In this document: positions 23,188 through 31,548 of the stretch, piece by piece
Layout of the letters: each line of letters opens with the position of its first letter
Position numbering within the stretch: the first letter of the stretch is position 1
From: Terriglobales bacterium
GTDB taxonomy: Bacteria; Acidobacteriota; Terriglobia; Terriglobales; Acidobacteriaceae
Length of the DNA stretch: 34,860 nt
Direction of reading: 5' to 3'
Assembly (NCBI GenBank): GCA_035543055.1
Contig: DATKKJ010000065.1
Coordinates: 1 to 34,860, forward strand
Position numbers and translations under genes: made by a program
Notes under the pieces: generated by a model
Database searches by the model: none
What the model was told of the DNA's origin: nothing
Seen by the model: only the letters and a program-made list of their open reading frames with translations

Positions 23188-25479
23188 ATGCGTGACCGCA
23201 ATCGCTCTATTGCATCGATCCTGGCCTTTTCCCTCCTCTTCATGCTGCTGGTGGGGTGTTCCCGCGATCCCAATGTCCGCAAGCAGAAGTACCTCGAGCG
23301 GGGCAACGCCTATCTGAAGGAGAAGAAATACAGAGAGGCCGGGATCCAGTTCGCAAACGCCATCAAACTGGACGCCTCCTTCGCGCCGGCGCACTACGGG
23401 ATGGCTCAGGTGTACCTGGCCTCGGGGGCGTGGAGCGCCGCGTACAGCGAACTGCGACGCACGGTCGAGATCGACCCCGGCGATACAAAGGCCCAGCTGG
23501 ACCTGGGAAACCTGCTGGCTGCCGCTCGTAAGCGGCCCGAAGCGCGCGAACGCGCTGAGCTGGTGATCAAGAAAGACCCTCTGAATGCGGGGGCGTACGC
23601 CCTCCTGGGGAGGATCTCGGCGGCGGAGGACAAACCCGACGAGGCCCTCGCCAATCTGCAGAAGGCCGTCGAGTTGGCTCCGCGGACCCCCGCTCTGTAT
23701 GTGCAGCTGGCCGGCGTGCAGTGGACGGCGAAGAAGGCGGCGGAATCGGAAGCCACCCTGAAGAAGGCCATCGGGATCGATCCCAAGTTCCTGCCCGCGC
23801 ACGTCGCCTTGGGCAACCTCTACCAGCGGCAGGAGCGGTTCTCGGAAGCGGAACAGCAGTTCCGGAGCGGGATCGAGGGGGCGCCGGAGGCGCTGCAGGC
23901 GCGGGTCCGGCTGGCCCAGTTCTACTTGGCGCGCAAGGACAAGGGCCAAGCCGAGCAGGTGATGATCGAGGCCAAGAAGGCGCTGAAAGACGAACCGGCC
24001 GCCTATCGCTCGCTGGGCGAGTTTTACATGGGCATCGGCGAGAAGGACAAGGCCATGGCGGAGTTCGCTTCCGTGATGCGCGACCATCCCAAGGACACCG
24101 CGTTCAAGAAATCCTACATCGAGCTGCTGCTGGCCGACGGGCGCACGGCGGATGCAAGCAAGCTCACGGACGAGATACTGGCGGACAATCCGCAGGATGT
24201 CGAAGGATTGATCTACCGCGCCAACACCCTTCTGGTGGCCGGCAAGGCAGAGGAGGCGATCCGGAACCTGGAAGACGTCCTGAAACGCGAGCCCCAGAAC
24301 GCGTTCGCCCACCATGTCATGGGAGTCGCGCTGCAGGTGAGCGGAGACTCCTCGCGTGCGGAAAAAGAGTTCCGCGAGGCGGTGCGGCTGCGTCCCGAAC
24401 ACGTGCCGGCACAGCGGGCCCTGGCGACAATCGCCATCCGGAAGGGCGACATGGAGACGCTGGCCAGCGCCGCCGAAGCCATCATTGGCCGCGAACCGTC
24501 GGCCCCCGACGGCTACGTCGATCGCGCGATCGTCGAATTGGCGAACAAGCAGAGCGACAAGGCCGAGCACGATCTGCAGACCGCCATTCAAGTGGCTCCC
24601 ACGAACCCCCTCGGTTACGTCAAACTGGGCGAGTTCCGCTTCGCGCAGAAGAAGTACAGCGAAGGGGAGAAGCTGCTGGAACAGGCATTGGAGCGGAACC
24701 CGAACGCCATCGAAGCGTTACAGGCGCTGGCCGCCTTTTACCTCAGTCAGAAGCAGCCGGACAAGGCGCTGGCGCGGGTCCGCCAGGCGATCGAGAAGGC
24801 GCCCAACAACAGCTATTACTACCTGACCCTCGGCCGTTTGCAGGCCAGCACCAGGGACTATGCCGGGGCCCAGGAGTCTCTGAAGAAGGCGGCCGCGATG
24901 GATCCCAAGAACCCGGACGCCATGATGGCGCTGGGGCAGGTGCAAGTCGCGGCCGGGTCGCCGGACCAGGCCGCCGCCACCTGGAAGTCGTTGCTGCAGA
25001 AGAATCCCAAGGATGTCCGCGCCTACTTCATGCTCGGCACTCTGCAAGAATCCCGCAAGGATCTCGCGGGCGCCGAGGAGCTGTACCAAAAGGCTCTGGC
25101 CATCGACCCCAACTATGCGCCCGTGGCCAATAACCTGGCTTACCTGCTGGTCAAGCGAGGCGGGAATCTGGACGTCGCGCTGTCCCTCGCCCAGGTGGCG
25201 CGTCGGGCCATGCCCGACTCGCCCAACGTCGCCGACACTCTCGGCCTGATCTATTTGAAGAAGGGCGTCTACAGCTCGGCAATCGACCTGCTCGAAGAAG
25301 CAGTGAAGAAGACACCCAACAGCCCCGAGATCCAGTGCCACCTGGGGTTGGCGTATCAGAAGACGAATAACGCGCCGCGGGCGAAGGAACACTTGCAAAA
25401 GGCTCTGCAGCTGGGCCTGAAATCCCCCTCCCTGGAAGAAGCCCGCAAAGCGCTCTCTGAGCTTGGTGTCAAGGGCTAG
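23188..25479 (+). CDS. TPR-repeat lipoprotein of PEP-CTERM system (PrsT-like)
   Basis: A 763-residue protein with a lipoprotein signal (lipobox LLVGC, Cys24), so it is lipid-anchored in the envelope. Nearly all the rest is tandem TPR helices, about twenty units, for example YLERGNAYLKEKKYREAGIQFANAIKLD and AELYQKALAIDPNYAPVANNLAYLL. The length and layout fit the PEP-CTERM system TPR lipoprotein (PrsT), thought to scaffold the EPS export machinery. GGAGG lies 12 bases before the chosen ATG; a GTG one codon earlier has better spacing and is an alternative. It has its own sigma54-type promoter. Confidence 0.93.
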   Translation: MRDRNRSIASILAFSLLFMLLVGCSRDPNVRKQKYLERGNAYLKEKKYREAGIQFANAIKLDASFAPAHYGMAQVYLASGAWSAAYSELRRTVEIDPGDTKAQLDLGNLLAAARKRPEARERAELVIKKDPLNAGAYALLGRISAAEDKPDEALANLQKAVELAPRTPALYVQLAGVQWTAKKAAESEATLKKAIGIDPKFLPAHVALGNLYQRQERFSEAEQQFRSGIEGAPEALQARVRLAQFYLARKDKGQAEQVMIEAKKALKDEPAAYRSLGEFYMGIGEKDKAMAEFASVMRDHPKDTAFKKSYIELLLADGRTADASKLTDEILADNPQDVEGLIYRANTLLVAGKAEEAIRNLEDVLKREPQNAFAHHVMGVALQVSGDSSRAEKEFREAVRLRPEHVPAQRALATIAIRKGDMETLASAAEAIIGREPSAPDGYVDRAIVELANKQSDKAEHDLQTAIQVAPTNPLGYVKLGEFRFAQKKYSEGEKLLEQALERNPNAIEALQALAAFYLSQKQPDKALARVRQAIEKAPNNSYYYLTLGRLQASTRDYAGAQESLKKAAAMDPKNPDAMMALGQVQVAAGSPDQAAATWKSLLQKNPKDVRAYFMLGTLQESRKDLAGAEELYQKALAIDPNYAPVANNLAYLLVKRGGNLDVALSLAQVARRAMPDSPNVADTLGLIYLKKGVYSSAIDLLEEAVKKTPNSPEIQCHLGLAYQKTNNAPRAKEHLQKALQLGLKSPSLEEARKALSELGVKG

Positions 25480-25812
25480 ATTCAAAGCCGTGGTCCCGCT
25501 GGCCGGATCCAGCCCGACCGCCCTTGCCTAGGCCTTTCTCATCCTGAGACGAAGCCACAGTACCCAGGGGTCTGAGGAAACTCGTTTCCTCTATGTGAAA
25601 AAGTTTTCTCACTTGAGTGCTCAAAGATGTTCCAGTCGGGCCAGCTTTCCCCTAGGGCGACGACCCTGGGGCCATCCTGAGAAGTTTTATAACTTATTGA
25701 AAATAAATAGTAATCTTCGCTAGATTACCAAGGTTTCTGCACCTTGGACGGGATTTGGTGGCTAGCGTGCGACATGTGCAACATAATTTCGATTTTGAGC
25801 GAGATTTTGCAG
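25480..25812. other. Intergenic region with three hairpins and AT-rich promoter
   Basis: No gene. Three palindromes follow one another: GAGGAAA-CTCG-TTTCCTC (25574-25591), GTGAAAA...TTTTCTCAC (25595-25612, one mismatch) and TTGAGTGCTCAA (25613-25624). An imperfect GGGCGACGACCC palindrome is at about 25657-25672. Then comes an AT-rich tract with a promoter candidate (25697-25726) before the sigma54 activator gene. Confidence 0.5.
25697..25726 (+). promoter_or_regulatory. Candidate sigma70-type promoter of activator gene
   Basis: TTGAAA (25697-25702), 18 bases, TAGATT (25721-25726), inside the most AT-rich stretch of the EPS locus. This would make the sigma54 activator itself independent of sigma54. 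Confidence 0.45.
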
Positions 25813-26865
25813 ATGTCCACAATTGCCTCAAATCTGGCGTCGATAAGTCAGCGGCCTCTGCCCCCAGAGTCTGTGATCTTTGGGTGTTCCGAGCCCATGC
25901 AGGCCTTGCGGGCTAGCGTGGAAAAAGTGGCTGCGGCCAACGTGCCCATGCTCATCGAGGGCGAGAGTGGGACGGGGAAAGACATCATCGCGCGCCTCGT
26001 GCACTGCAAGTCCCCATGGCAATCGGGACCGTTTGTAAAAGTGAGCTGTGCGGCAATCCCTGGCAGCCTCCTGGAGAGTGAGTTGTTCGGGTACGAGAAG
26101 GGGGGTTTCACGGGCGCCTTCGAGTCCAAGCCCGGCAGGGTAGAGCTGGCGCACCGGGGAACCCTGTTCCTGGATGAGGTCTCCGAGCTGGAGTTCACGC
26201 TACAGTCCAAGCTGCTGCAGCTGCTGCAGGACGGACAGTTCTGCCGCATTGGGGCCCAGGAAGACACCCAGATCGAGGTCCGAGTGGTGTGCGCGACCAA
26301 CCTGCGGCTGGAAGAAGAAGTGGGCAAGGGCCGTTTCCGCCCCGATCTGCTCTATCGCATCAATGTCATCTGCCTGCACATGCCGGCGCTCCGGCAGCGC
26401 AGTGCCGACATTCCCATCCTGATCGACTACTTCATCGATACCTTCAACGCCAAGTACAACCGGCGCGCCAAGCCGATCTCGAGCCAGACCCTGGACATGC
26501 TCATGGGTTACGCGTGGCCGGGGAATGTTCGCCAGTTAGAGAACCTGATGAAGCGGTACGTCATCCTCGAGTCGGGAGATGCGATCTGGCGGGAGATTGA
26601 CGCCTCGCCGGAGGCAACCGCTGCCGCCAACCTGCCGGAGATCGCGGCCGACCGCCCGATCTCCCTGAAAGAGATCACGCGCACGGCGGTCCGGGACCTG
26701 GAACGCAAGGTGATCCTGAAGACCCTGGAAGCCAACCATTGGAATCGCAAGCGGGCGGCCAGGATGTTGAGCATCAGTTATCGGGCATTGCTCTACAAGT
26801 TGAAGGGCAACGGAGTGGCCTCGGCGCGAGATCGGGCCAGAATGCTCGAAAGCGGAAAGGACTGA
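25813..26865 (+). CDS. Sigma54 activator without receiver domain, GGFTGA variant
   Basis: A 350-residue enhancer-binding protein consisting of AAA+ domain and Fis-type helix-turn-helix (NRKRAARMLSISYRALLYKL) only. Walker A is GESGTGKD (50-57) and Walker B is TLFLDEVSE. The sigma54-contact loop reads GGFTGA (97-102) instead of GAFTGA. With no receiver it is either constitutive or controlled by a partner. The ATG at 25813 is chosen because the protein then begins just before the AAA+ domain; in-frame starts at 25744 and 25774 have no ribosome site either. It lies in the middle of the EPS locus and is a likely regulator of the nearby sigma54 sites. Confidence 0.9.
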   Translation: MSTIASNLASISQRPLPPESVIFGCSEPMQALRASVEKVAAANVPMLIEGESGTGKDIIARLVHCKSPWQSGPFVKVSCAAIPGSLLESELFGYEKGGFTGAFESKPGRVELAHRGTLFLDEVSELEFTLQSKLLQLLQDGQFCRIGAQEDTQIEVRVVCATNLRLEEEVGKGRFRPDLLYRINVICLHMPALRQRSADIPILIDYFIDTFNAKYNRRAKPISSQTLDMLMGYAWPGNVRQLENLMKRYVILESGDAIWREIDASPEATAAANLPEIAADRPISLKEITRTAVRDLERKVILKTLEANHWNRKRAARMLSISYRALLYKLKGNGVASARDRARMLESGKD

Positions 26866-26869
26866 CCCG

Positions 26870-26937
26870 CCGTATGCCCGGCGTTACGCGATGAGAGGGC
26901 ATGCGGCGGAGCGCGTTAGCCGCCACGAAACGTGGCG
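26870..26937 (+). promoter_or_regulatory. Tandem hairpins in leader of NusG-like gene
   Basis: A 10-bp stem (26870-26879 with 26897-26906, one G-U) and a 7-bp stem CGCCACG/CGTGGCG with an AAA loop (26921-26937). Neither is followed by a T-run, so they are not classic terminators; they may be a leader structure upstream of the antiterminator operon. Confidence 0.4.
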
Positions 26938-26996
26938 CAAGAGTGTACCCGGCAGTTCCGGGGTCACTGGGTTGATGTGACTCAGAGGGCGAAGCT

Positions 26997-27548
26997 ATGA
27001 GTAGTGCGGTCCAACTGGTATCGGCCATCCCGCAGAGCGGTCCGCTGGCGGAACCACCGCAGTGGTACGCGATCCGGACACGCTCCCGGTTTGAGAAGAA
27101 GGTGGCAGCGGAACTCGAGCATCGCGGGATCGAGAGCTTCTTGCCGGTCCAGCAGCAGGTCCGCAAGTGGAGCGACCGCCGGAAACTGGTCAGCTTCCCC
27201 TTGTTCCCGGGCTATGCCTTCGTGCGCATCGCGCCCGTGCCCCGGATGCGGGTGTTGGTGGCGAGCGTCCCCGGGGTGGTCAGCTTCGTGGGCACCCATC
27301 ATAGGCCGATGGCGATCCCGGCCGGCGAGATCGAGCACATTCAGACCCTGGTCCTGAATAACATCCAGGTTACGGGGGAGCCGTTCCCGAGGATCGGCCA
27401 GAGGGTACGCATTTCGGGAGGCGTCCTGGACGGCCTGGAAGGCGTTCTGGTAGGCACGCGGGGTGAACGGCGCTTCGTGGTCTCCGTGTGTACCATCGAG
27501 CGCTCGATCTCCTTCTGTATCGAAGGTTATGAACTGGAGGCAATCTGA
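26997..27548 (+). CDS. NusG-like antiterminator (UpxY/RfaH type)
   Basis: A 183-residue specialised NusG paralogue. The NGN domain (about 22-115) begins QWYAIRTRSRFEKKVAAELEHRGIESFLPV and has FPLFPGYAFVRI. The KOW region (about 125-160) reads GQRVRISGGVLDGLEGVLVG. Such paralogues promote full-length transcription of long polysaccharide operons. GAGGG precedes the ATG. Its TGA overlaps the next ATG (TGATG), so it is translationally coupled to the barrel gene and heads the operon barrel-chain length-kinase. No ops/JUMPstart-like element was recognised in the leader. Confidence 0.92.
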   Translation: MSSAVQLVSAIPQSGPLAEPPQWYAIRTRSRFEKKVAAELEHRGIESFLPVQQQVRKWSDRRKLVSFPLFPGYAFVRIAPVPRMRVLVASVPGVVSFVGTHHRPMAIPAGEIEHIQTLVLNNIQVTGEPFPRIGQRVRISGGVLDGLEGVLVGTRGERRFVVSVCTIERSISFCIEGYELEAI

Positions 27549-28828
27549 TGGCTGCATCCAGATACGCAATCGCGATGCTCATGACCCTGGCGCTGGTCCC
27601 GGCAGCCTGGTCTCAGTCTGCGGTTCCGTCGCCGTTGAATGGAAACCGGGAAACGCCCCGTCTCAGCGGCGACACCGAGCTGAACAACCTTCTGTCGGTC
27701 GACCTGGGGATCTCGAGCCACTTTGACGACAACGCCCTCAACGATAATCAGCACAAGGTCTCGAACTTCATCTACCAGTTTGCGCCGCGCGTCTCCTGGG
27801 ACGTGTCGCGGGCCCATTGGAGCTTCTCCGCCGATTCGCTGACCACGATCTCGTACAGCTACAACCTTCCTCAGTACGGGCGCTTCGGCGAGAACCTCAT
27901 CGTGGGCTTCGATTTTCGACCGGTCCGGAGGCTGGACTTCCGGTTGCGAAACAGCTTCAACCGGAGTTCGGACCCGTTCACCCGGTATCCCGGCTCCAAC
28001 GTCCCGGATTTCGAAAACCCGCCGAACCAGTCGATCTTAGGTCCGCCGGCGACGAGGACGTCGGACCAGGTGGGAATGGACGTCACGTATCAACTCGGAC
28101 CACACACCAACCTGGGGGCGAGCGGGAGTTTCGCCCTGGTCAACTACGAATCTTCCACCGTGACCCCCAGCTTTGTTCAACCGGACACCTATAGCGTGAG
28201 CGGGCGGGCGTTCGTCACTCATCAGTTCTCACCGCGGCACACCAGCAGCCTGGCGTACGACATCCAGAGGTTTACCTTCAGTACCAGCCTGGGTACGACC
28301 ACCCATTCGATCGCGTACTACCACACCGTCACGCTGACTCCCAGCATGTCGCTCTCGGTGTGGGGCGGGCCCGAGTATGTGCGCACCAGCGCGGGATTCC
28401 TGCCCCAACCCATCCAGGGCTCGTGGTCCTGGACGGCTGGGGCGCAGTACGGTTGGACCCACAACCGCACCGGGGTGACCGCGAGCGTGGTCCGTCAGGT
28501 CAGCGATGGCGGCGGGCTGGGATATGCGGTCCAACTGGTGAGCGCCAATGTTGGCTTGCGGCAGCGGTTGAGCCGACGCTGGGTCGCAAGTGCTTATGTG
28601 AATTACAACGTCAATCACTCGGTCAGCGGATTCGGCAATTTCGGTACGCGTTATTTCTCGGGGAATGCCAGCGTCACACGCACATTCACTCCGCATCTGG
28701 GGCTGACGGTCGAATACTGGCGCGCCCGCCAAGGGAGGTCCACGGGGCTCGGATTGCTGGTCCCCAGCGACCACAATCGGGCGGCGGTCACGCTTCACTA
28801 CACATTCTCGCGATCGATTGGGAGCTAA
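27548..28828 (+). CDS. Outer-membrane beta-barrel protein of EPS locus
   Basis: A 426-residue exported protein. Signal peptide MAASRYAIAMLMTLALVPAAWS, then a succession of amphipathic strands with aromatic girdles (FIYQFAPRVSWDVSRAHWSFSADS, FSPRHTSSLAYDIQRFTFS, AAVTLHYTF) and a near-terminal aromatic residue, as in outer-membrane barrels. It resembles the PEP-CTERM system-associated outer-membrane protein group and may form or support the EPS exit pore with the short export protein. It overlaps the NusG-like gene by one base at TGATG and ends 5 nt before the chain-length gene. Confidence 0.85.
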   Translation: MAASRYAIAMLMTLALVPAAWSQSAVPSPLNGNRETPRLSGDTELNNLLSVDLGISSHFDDNALNDNQHKVSNFIYQFAPRVSWDVSRAHWSFSADSLTTISYSYNLPQYGRFGENLIVGFDFRPVRRLDFRLRNSFNRSSDPFTRYPGSNVPDFENPPNQSILGPPATRTSDQVGMDVTYQLGPHTNLGASGSFALVNYESSTVTPSFVQPDTYSVSGRAFVTHQFSPRHTSSLAYDIQRFTFSTSLGTTTHSIAYYHTVTLTPSMSLSVWGGPEYVRTSAGFLPQPIQGSWSWTAGAQYGWTHNRTGVTASVVRQVSDGGGLGYAVQLVSANVGLRQRLSRRWVASAYVNYNVNHSVSGFGNFGTRYFSGNASVTRTFTPHLGLTVEYWRARQGRSTGLGLLVPSDHNRAAVTLHYTFSRSIGS

Positions 28829-28833
28829 AGCAC

Positions 28834-30414
28834 GTGGATAACTTCAAGGAAACACAAGGCGTCGAAGTAGAACAGTATTGGGCCATCCTGCGCCGTCGCC
28901 GGTGGTGGTTGATCGTGCCGGTCGTGGCCACCTGGGCTGCGCTGATGGGGGCCAGCTGGTTCTTCCCCGAGAAATACCGCTCGGAAACCGTGATCCTGGT
29001 AGAGCAGCAGAAAGTGCCGGTGCAGTTCGTCACGCCCAACGTGAGCCTGGACATCCAGCGCCGCCTGCAGACCATGAGCGAGCAGATCCTGAGCCGGACC
29101 CGTCTGCAGCACATCATCGAGACCTTCCAACTGTATCCCCGGGAACGCAAGCACATGTCAATGGACGCTGTGATCGAGATGATGCGCAAGGACATCGACA
29201 TCGATCTGGTCAAGAGCCCGGGGAAGACCGACGTGCTCACCGGGTTCAAGATCGCGTACTCCGGCCCCACCGCAGCCATCGCGCAGCGTGTGACCGGCGA
29301 GTTGACGTCACTTTTCATTGAAGAAAACCTCAAGAATCGCGCGCAACTCTCGGAAGACACTACTGCCTTCCTGCAGACCCAGCTGACGGACGCGGGCAAG
29401 GACCTGGCGGAGCAGGAACAGCGGATGCGGGAGTTCAAGAACAAGTACCTGGGTGAGCTGCCGGAGCAGTTGCAGAGCAACCTGCAGATCCTGGCGGGAT
29501 TGCAGAGCCGCTTGGCGTCGGCCACCGAGAGCCTGCACCACGCGGAGCAGCAAAAACTGTACCTGGAATCGCTGCGGGGCCAGTACCGGTCGCTGGGAGG
29601 CGAAGGCGCAAACCTGCCGGCGCTCGACCAGCAACTGGACAAGCTCAAAGAGCAATTGACCCAGTTGAGCGCAAAATACACGCCCAAGCATCCGGACGTG
29701 GTGAGGATCCAGGAAGAGATCGCGAAGACGGAGCAGCTGAAGAAGGACCTGCAGGCGGACGCGAAATCCGGCAAGGAGCGGCCGTCCGACCTGGCCGACG
29801 TCAGCCTGTCGCCTGACGCGGACCCGAAAAAGGTGCGTCCGTTCATGCAGATCGAAAGCCAGTTGAAGGCGACCGAACTGGACGTCACGAATCGCAGGAG
29901 GGAGATCGCTGGTCTCCAGGCCCAGATCGAAAGCTACCAGGGGCGGCTGAACCTGACCCCGGTTCGGGAGCAGGAGCTGGGTGATGTCATCCGCAACTAC
30001 CAGAGGTCGCGTGAGAACTACGATTCGCTGTTGGCCAAACAGCAGCAATCGGCGCTGGCCACCAACCTGGAGAGGCGGCAACAGGGGGAAAACTTCCGTG
30101 TCATCGATCCCCCGAGCCTGCCGGAGAAGCCTTACTCGCCCGACCGCTTCAAGCTCAGCTTGGCGGGGATTGGGGCAGGATTTGCCATTGCCTTTGTTCT
30201 CCTGGTGGTAATGGAGTTCGTGAATCCGCGGATCGACCGCGAGGGGCAGTTGAAGGAGCTGGTGGCGGCCCCTGTGCTGACCACGGTCCCAGGCCTGTGG
30301 ACCGCGGCCGAAGAATCGGCGAAGCGCAGGTGGGGGATCCTCCAGGTGGCAGCGGCAACGCTGTGCTTCATCTTCATCGCTTCGGCCACAGTGCTGGTGT
30401 ACTACTTCGGTTGA
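28834..30414 (+). CDS. Wzz/GumC-like chain-length determinant
   Basis: A 526-residue inner-membrane polysaccharide co-polymerase. N-terminal helix WWLIVPVVATWAALMGASWF, a Wzz domain (YRSETVILVEQQKVPVQFV), then long coiled coils (about 165-420). Two C-terminal helices follow (LAGIGAGFAIAFVLLVVMEF and the final ILQVAAATLCFIFIASATVL). The layout fits the PEP-CTERM/XrtA chain-length protein family. No kinase domain is fused; the kinase is the next gene. The GTG at 28834 is required because an upstream frame only shadows the barrel gene; GGGAG lies about 10 bases before it. Confidence 0.93.
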   Translation: MDNFKETQGVEVEQYWAILRRRRWWLIVPVVATWAALMGASWFFPEKYRSETVILVEQQKVPVQFVTPNVSLDIQRRLQTMSEQILSRTRLQHIIETFQLYPRERKHMSMDAVIEMMRKDIDIDLVKSPGKTDVLTGFKIAYSGPTAAIAQRVTGELTSLFIEENLKNRAQLSEDTTAFLQTQLTDAGKDLAEQEQRMREFKNKYLGELPEQLQSNLQILAGLQSRLASATESLHHAEQQKLYLESLRGQYRSLGGEGANLPALDQQLDKLKEQLTQLSAKYTPKHPDVVRIQEEIAKTEQLKKDLQADAKSGKERPSDLADVSLSPDADPKKVRPFMQIESQLKATELDVTNRRREIAGLQAQIESYQGRLNLTPVREQELGDVIRNYQRSRENYDSLLAKQQQSALATNLERRQQGENFRVIDPPSLPEKPYSPDRFKLSLAGIGAGFAIAFVLLVVMEFVNPRIDREGQLKELVAAPVLTTVPGLWTAAEESAKRRWGILQVAAATLCFIFIASATVLVYYFG

Positions 30415-30480
30415 GGGCCCCTGGGAGCACGCAGAACCAACGTATGAAAGCCTGCAGTTCGAGGCGGAGAGTATTCGAAC

Positions 30481-31323
30481 ATGAGCAAGATTTTTGAAGC
30501 GCTACAGAAGTCCCAATCACAGGGAGACCGGACGACGGCCATCCCGGAGATGGCGGCGGAAGCGGTGAGTCCTCTCGCGGCACCGGCGGCTGATCTCTCG
30601 GCACTGGACCAATGTGCGATTTTGTCCGTCATCGATACCCCGAAGTCGCGGCTGGTGTCACTGAGTGATGAACGCAGCCTCGGGGCCGAGAAGATGCGCG
30701 TCTTGAGCACCCGGCTGCGACATCTGCGTCACCCCCGGCGCTTCACCAAGTTGCTGATCTCCAGCTGCATGAAGGGCGAAGGCAAGAGTGTGGTTTCCGC
30801 TAACCTGGCGATCACCCTCGCCAAGAACGCCAGCCAGCGGACCTTGCTGGTGGATGGCGACCTTCGCCAGCCTGGGCTGAGCCGCATGTTCGGCAGCGAG
30901 AAGCTGCCGGGCATCGCGGATTGGTATCGTGACCAGGTCCCCATCCATCAGTTTCTCCGGCGATCCCAGGATTTTCCTCTCTGGTTCCTGCCCGCCGGCA
31001 AGGTTCCCGGCCAGCCCCTGGAGGTCCTGCAGTCGGACCGGTTGGCGCAGCTCATGACCGAATTGGGCGAGGTGTTTGAATGGGTGATCGTCGATTCGCC
31101 GCCGCTGTCTCCGCTGGCCGATTCCACCATCTGGGCCGCACTGACTGAAGCCACCGTGCTGGTGGTCCGCGAGGGACAGACTCCGACCAAGCTGTTACGG
31201 AACGTGCTGGATTCGTTCCAGAAGGACCGGTTGGTCGGCGTCGTGGTCAACGAGTCGAAGAGCGCTGAACGCAAGTACTACGACTTGTACTATCGCAAGA
31301 GTCGCAACGGAGACCATCCGTAG
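30481..31323 (+). CDS. CpsD/CapB-type BY-kinase
   Basis: A 280-residue cytoplasmic tyrosine kinase partner of the chain-length protein. It begins MSKIFEALQKSQ, typical for PEP-CTERM-type kinases. Walker A is MKGEGKS (Lys102; Lys replaces the usual Pro before GEGK), Walker A' is LLVDGDLRQP (Asp125, Asp127) and Walker B is WVIVDSPP (Asp205). The C-terminal tyrosine cluster KYYDLYYRKS (Tyr266, 267, 270, 271) is the expected autophosphorylation site. GGAGAG precedes the ATG. It lies 66 nt after the chain-length gene in the same operon. Confidence 0.93.
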   Translation: MSKIFEALQKSQSQGDRTTAIPEMAAEAVSPLAAPAADLSALDQCAILSVIDTPKSRLVSLSDERSLGAEKMRVLSTRLRHLRHPRRFTKLLISSCMKGEGKSVVSANLAITLAKNASQRTLLVDGDLRQPGLSRMFGSEKLPGIADWYRDQVPIHQFLRRSQDFPLWFLPAGKVPGQPLEVLQSDRLAQLMTELGEVFEWVIVDSPPLSPLADSTIWAALTEATVLVVREGQTPTKLLRNVLDSFQKDRLVGVVVNESKSAERKYYDLYYRKSRNGDHP

Positions 31324-31352
31324 ACGGCCGGTGGTAGTAGTTTTCAACCATA

Positions 31353-31368
31353 GTGCAAGAGTTTGCAC
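31353..31368 (+). promoter_or_regulatory. GTGCAA-N4-TTGCAC palindrome
   Basis: Perfect 6-bp arms, about 135 bp upstream of the sigma54-type site at 31502. The half-site TTGCAC recurs in the 19-bp motif at 31407-31425. Confidence 0.45.
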
Positions 31369-31406
31369 ATCGCATTCCCGGTGCCACTCGAGGGCTCGAA
31401 TTACGA

Positions 31407-31425
31407 TGGTAACGGATTGCACTAG
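31407..31425 (+). promoter_or_regulatory. Shared 19-bp motif, copy 2
   Basis: TGGTAACGGATTGCACTAG, 17 of 19 positions identical to 19584-19602, about 78 bp upstream of the sigma54-type candidate. The rest of 31324-31548 holds no gene. Confidence 0.5.
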
Positions 31426-31501
31426 GTCGGTGTAAGGGTTCTAGTCTTCAAGCAGTTAGGGACCGCTGGGAGTTCTTGCCTCTGCCCCCGGCGATTCCAT
31501 C

Positions 31502-31517
31502 TGGAAGTTGGATTGCT
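31502..31517 (+). promoter_or_regulatory. Candidate sigma54 promoter of sugar transferase
   Basis: TGGAAGTTGGATTGCT: GG (31503-31504), ten bases, GC (31515-31516) in a full TTGCT -12 box. The -24 box (TGGAAG) is weak. The ATG is about 20 nt past the expected start. Confidence 0.4.
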
Positions 31518-31548
31518 CTTTCGTGAGTGGCAGGTTGGGACATTGAGC

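Noticed and set aside
25756-25774. Sigma54-like site TTGGTGGCTAGCGTGC before the second activator gene
   Set aside because: Only the GG and GC fit; both boxes are otherwise poor, and a sigma70-type promoter lies just upstream.
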